From the NCBI RefSeq assembly GCF_021484805.1, contig NZ_CP090557.1, positions 1,290,501-1,354,500 of the forward strand: a DNA stretch of 64,000 nt. The letters run 5' to 3'. The notes beneath the pieces were generated by a model that searched no databases, was not told where the DNA came from, and saw nothing but the letters and a program-made list of their open reading frames with translations. Within the stretch, counting starts at the first letter, position 1, and each line of letters begins with the position of its first letter. The position numbers and the translations under genes are program-made. Positions 62,728 to 64,000 of this stretch are shown in pieces. Source of the stretch: Tellurirhabdus bombi (GTDB taxonomy: Bacteria > Bacteroidota > Bacteroidia > Cytophagales > Spirosomataceae).

Positions 62728-62759
62728 AACACCTCCGAATCAGTCAATCCGGAGGTGTT
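62728..62759 (-). terminator. Intrinsic terminator of the M20 dipeptidase gene
   Basis: AACACCTCCG and CGGAGGTGTT form a 10-bp stem with a 12-nt loop. On the minus strand it is followed by TTTTATGG, 15 bp beyond the dipeptidase stop. Confidence 0.8.
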
Positions 62760-62774
62760 CTGCCATTTATTTAG

Positions 62775-64000
62775 TTATTGGTTGACCGCTTGTGCTTTAA
62801 GCTCAGCGTAATGCTTGTAGAAATACGGAATTGTCTCAATTCCTTTGTAAAAATTGAACAGTCCATAGCTCTCATTGGGTGAATGCAAAGCATCGCTGTC
62901 CAGCCCGAAGCCCATCAGGATTGTTTTGATGCCTAGTTCACGCTCGAACAAGGCCACAATTGGGATACTCCCGCCACCCCGCGTTGGAATAGCTTCCTTG
63001 CCCCAAGCCTCGCGGAAAGCCCGCCGTGCTGCCTCAAATTCAATCGAATCGGTTGGGGTGACGTATGGCTGTCCTCCGTGGTGAGGCGTCACTTTTACCT
63101 TTACCGTTGGGGGCGCAATGGCCGTAAAATGCTTCGTGAATAATTCCGTGATTTCATCCGGATCCTGATTTGGTACGAGGCGCATGGAGATTTTAGCCTG
63201 TGCTTTCGACGGCAGCACCGTTTTAGCTCCTTCGCCGGTGTAACCACCCCAAATGCCGTTTACGTCCAGCGTTGGCCGAATGGACGTGCGCTCAGGTGTT
63301 GAATAACCCGCTTCGCCAGCCACCGCATTCAGATCCAGGTCGCGTTTGTATTCTTCTTCGTCAAAAGGCGCTTTGGCCAGTTCGGCGCGCTCCTCGGCGC
63401 TTAAGTCCTCAATTTTATCGTAAAATCCTGGAATGGTAATGCGACCCTGTTCATCGTGCAGCGAAGCAATCATCCGGCACAGCACGTTAAGTGGGTTTTC
63501 TACACCGCCGCCGTAAACACCCGAATGCAAGTCCCGATTGGGTCCAACCACTTCGACCTCCACGTACGACAAGCCGCGCAAACCGGTTTCAATCGAGGGA
63601 ACATCGTTGGCAATGATGCTGGTATCCGAAATCAGAATTACATCGGCCTTTAGTTTCTCCCGGTTTTCAGCCACAAAGGCACCCAGGTGATCGGAGCCAA
63701 CTTCTTCTTCTCCTTCAATCATCACCTTTACATTACAAGGCAAATTATCCGTCGCCAGCATGGCTTCCAGCGCCTTTACATGCATGTAAAACTGGCCTTT
63801 ATCGTCGCAGGCACCGCGTGCATAAATCCGCTCATTCCGAATCGTTGGTTCGAAAGGGGGCGTATTCCAAAGCTCATACGGATCGGCTGGCTGTACATCG
63901 TAGTGGCCATACACCAGTACGGTAGGCAACGAAGCATCGATTATTTTTTCTGCGTAAACAATGGGGTGGCCCGCCGTTTCGCATAGTTCGGCGCTATCTA
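62775..64000 (-). CDS. M20 family dipeptidase (5' partial)
   Basis: The frame stays open from the last base of the window, so the start lies outside; the TTG at 63929 is internal. The visible 408 residues cover most of a zinc-dependent M20 dipeptidase. VYGHYDVQPADP carries the first metal ligand, YARGACDDKGQF the bridging aspartate, IEGEEEVGSDH the catalytic glutamate pair and ISDTSI a third ligand. A lid domain follows at about residues 190-320, then GRGGGSIPIVALF and DALHSPNESY at the C-terminal end. It probably splits dipeptides in the cytoplasm. Confidence 0.93.
   Translation of the reverse strand, partial: DSAELCETAGHPIVYAEKIIDASLPTVLVYGHYDVQPADPYELWNTPPFEPTIRNERIYARGACDDKGQFYMHVKALEAMLATDNLPCNVKVMIEGEEEVGSDHLGAFVAENREKLKADVILISDTSIIANDVPSIETGLRGLSYVEVEVVGPNRDLHSGVYGGGVENPLNVLCRMIASLHDEQGRITIPGFYDKIEDLSAEERAELAKAPFDEEEYKRDLDLNAVAGEAGYSTPERTSIRPTLDVNGIWGGYTGEGAKTVLPSKAQAKISMRLVPNQDPDEITELFTKHFTAIAPPTVKVKVTPHHGGQPYVTPTDSIEFEAARRAFREAWGKEAIPTRGGGSIPIVALFERELGIKTILMGFGLDSDALHSPNESYGLFNFYKGIETIPYFYKHYAELKAQAVNQ

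Overview
The window looks like a chromosomal segment of a Bacteroidota bacterium, most likely order Cytophagales (Spirosoma/Larkinella-like; inferred from gene content, not proven). The evidence is a TonB-dependent receptor paired with a DUF4249 lipoprotein, many lipoproteins and Ser/Gln-rich secreted proteins, a NUDIX-type arabinose regulator, a Bacteroidota-style curli locus, and -7 promoter elements matching TAnnTTTG. Coding density is high, and I saw no rRNA, tRNA, CRISPR array, transposase or prophage gene. The first and last genes are cut by the window edges.

Layout. 1-9.5 kb: beta-helix protein (partial), Rrf2 regulator, DUF4301 protein, two overlapping lipoprotein genes, purK-purE, LysM protein and Dabb protein. 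9.5-22 kb: YcxB-like protein, phosphoribosyltransferase, ybeY, UvrD/PcrA helicase, a BNR/YCF48-type protein, two S41 peptidases, a gamma-glutamylcyclotransferase-like protein, an unidentified 489-residue protein and a Gfo/Idh/MocA oxidoreductase. 22-27.8 kb: TonB receptor plus DUF4249 pair, then a helix-hairpin-helix outer-membrane protein. 27.8-34 kb: an L-arabinose operon on the minus strand (araA-araB-araD-NUDIX regulator-DUF5009 membrane protein), preceded by a perfect 23-bp inverted repeat that is probably the regulator's operator.

34-39 kb holds the most unusual locus. Two small genes encode peptides with matching 25-residue double-glycine leaders and Ser-rich, Cys-free cores. A HlyD-type fusion protein and a C39-peptidase ABC transporter follow, and a divergent XRE regulator lies upstream. 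The two peptide genes share a near-identical 5' leader. They also share an upstream palindrome, a -33-like element and a -7-like element at exactly the same relative spacing, so they look like duplicated, co-regulated units whose products are cleaved and exported by the adjacent transporter.

39-46 kb: L-2-hydroxyglutarate oxidase, anhydro-MurNAc kinase, ketosamine kinase, class I fructose-1,6-bisphosphatase, a DEAD-box helicase and a TPR protein. 46.6-54.8 kb: a curli (functional amyloid) locus with three long curlin-repeat proteins, csgE, csgF, a csgG fused to an outer-membrane-barrel-like C-terminus, and a lipoprotein with PD40/TolB-like repeats. An AT-rich region of about 0.85 kb without a convincing gene precedes it. 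54.9-64 kb: DUF2306 membrane protein, membrane-anchored LytTR regulator, rhomboid protease, polyprenyl synthetase, a voltage-gated-type potassium channel with a zinc ribbon, an MMPL/RND exporter, a DUF1207 protein and an M20 dipeptidase (partial). Rho-independent-type hairpins separate most convergent units, and three convergent pairs overlap by exactly 4 bp at their stop codons.
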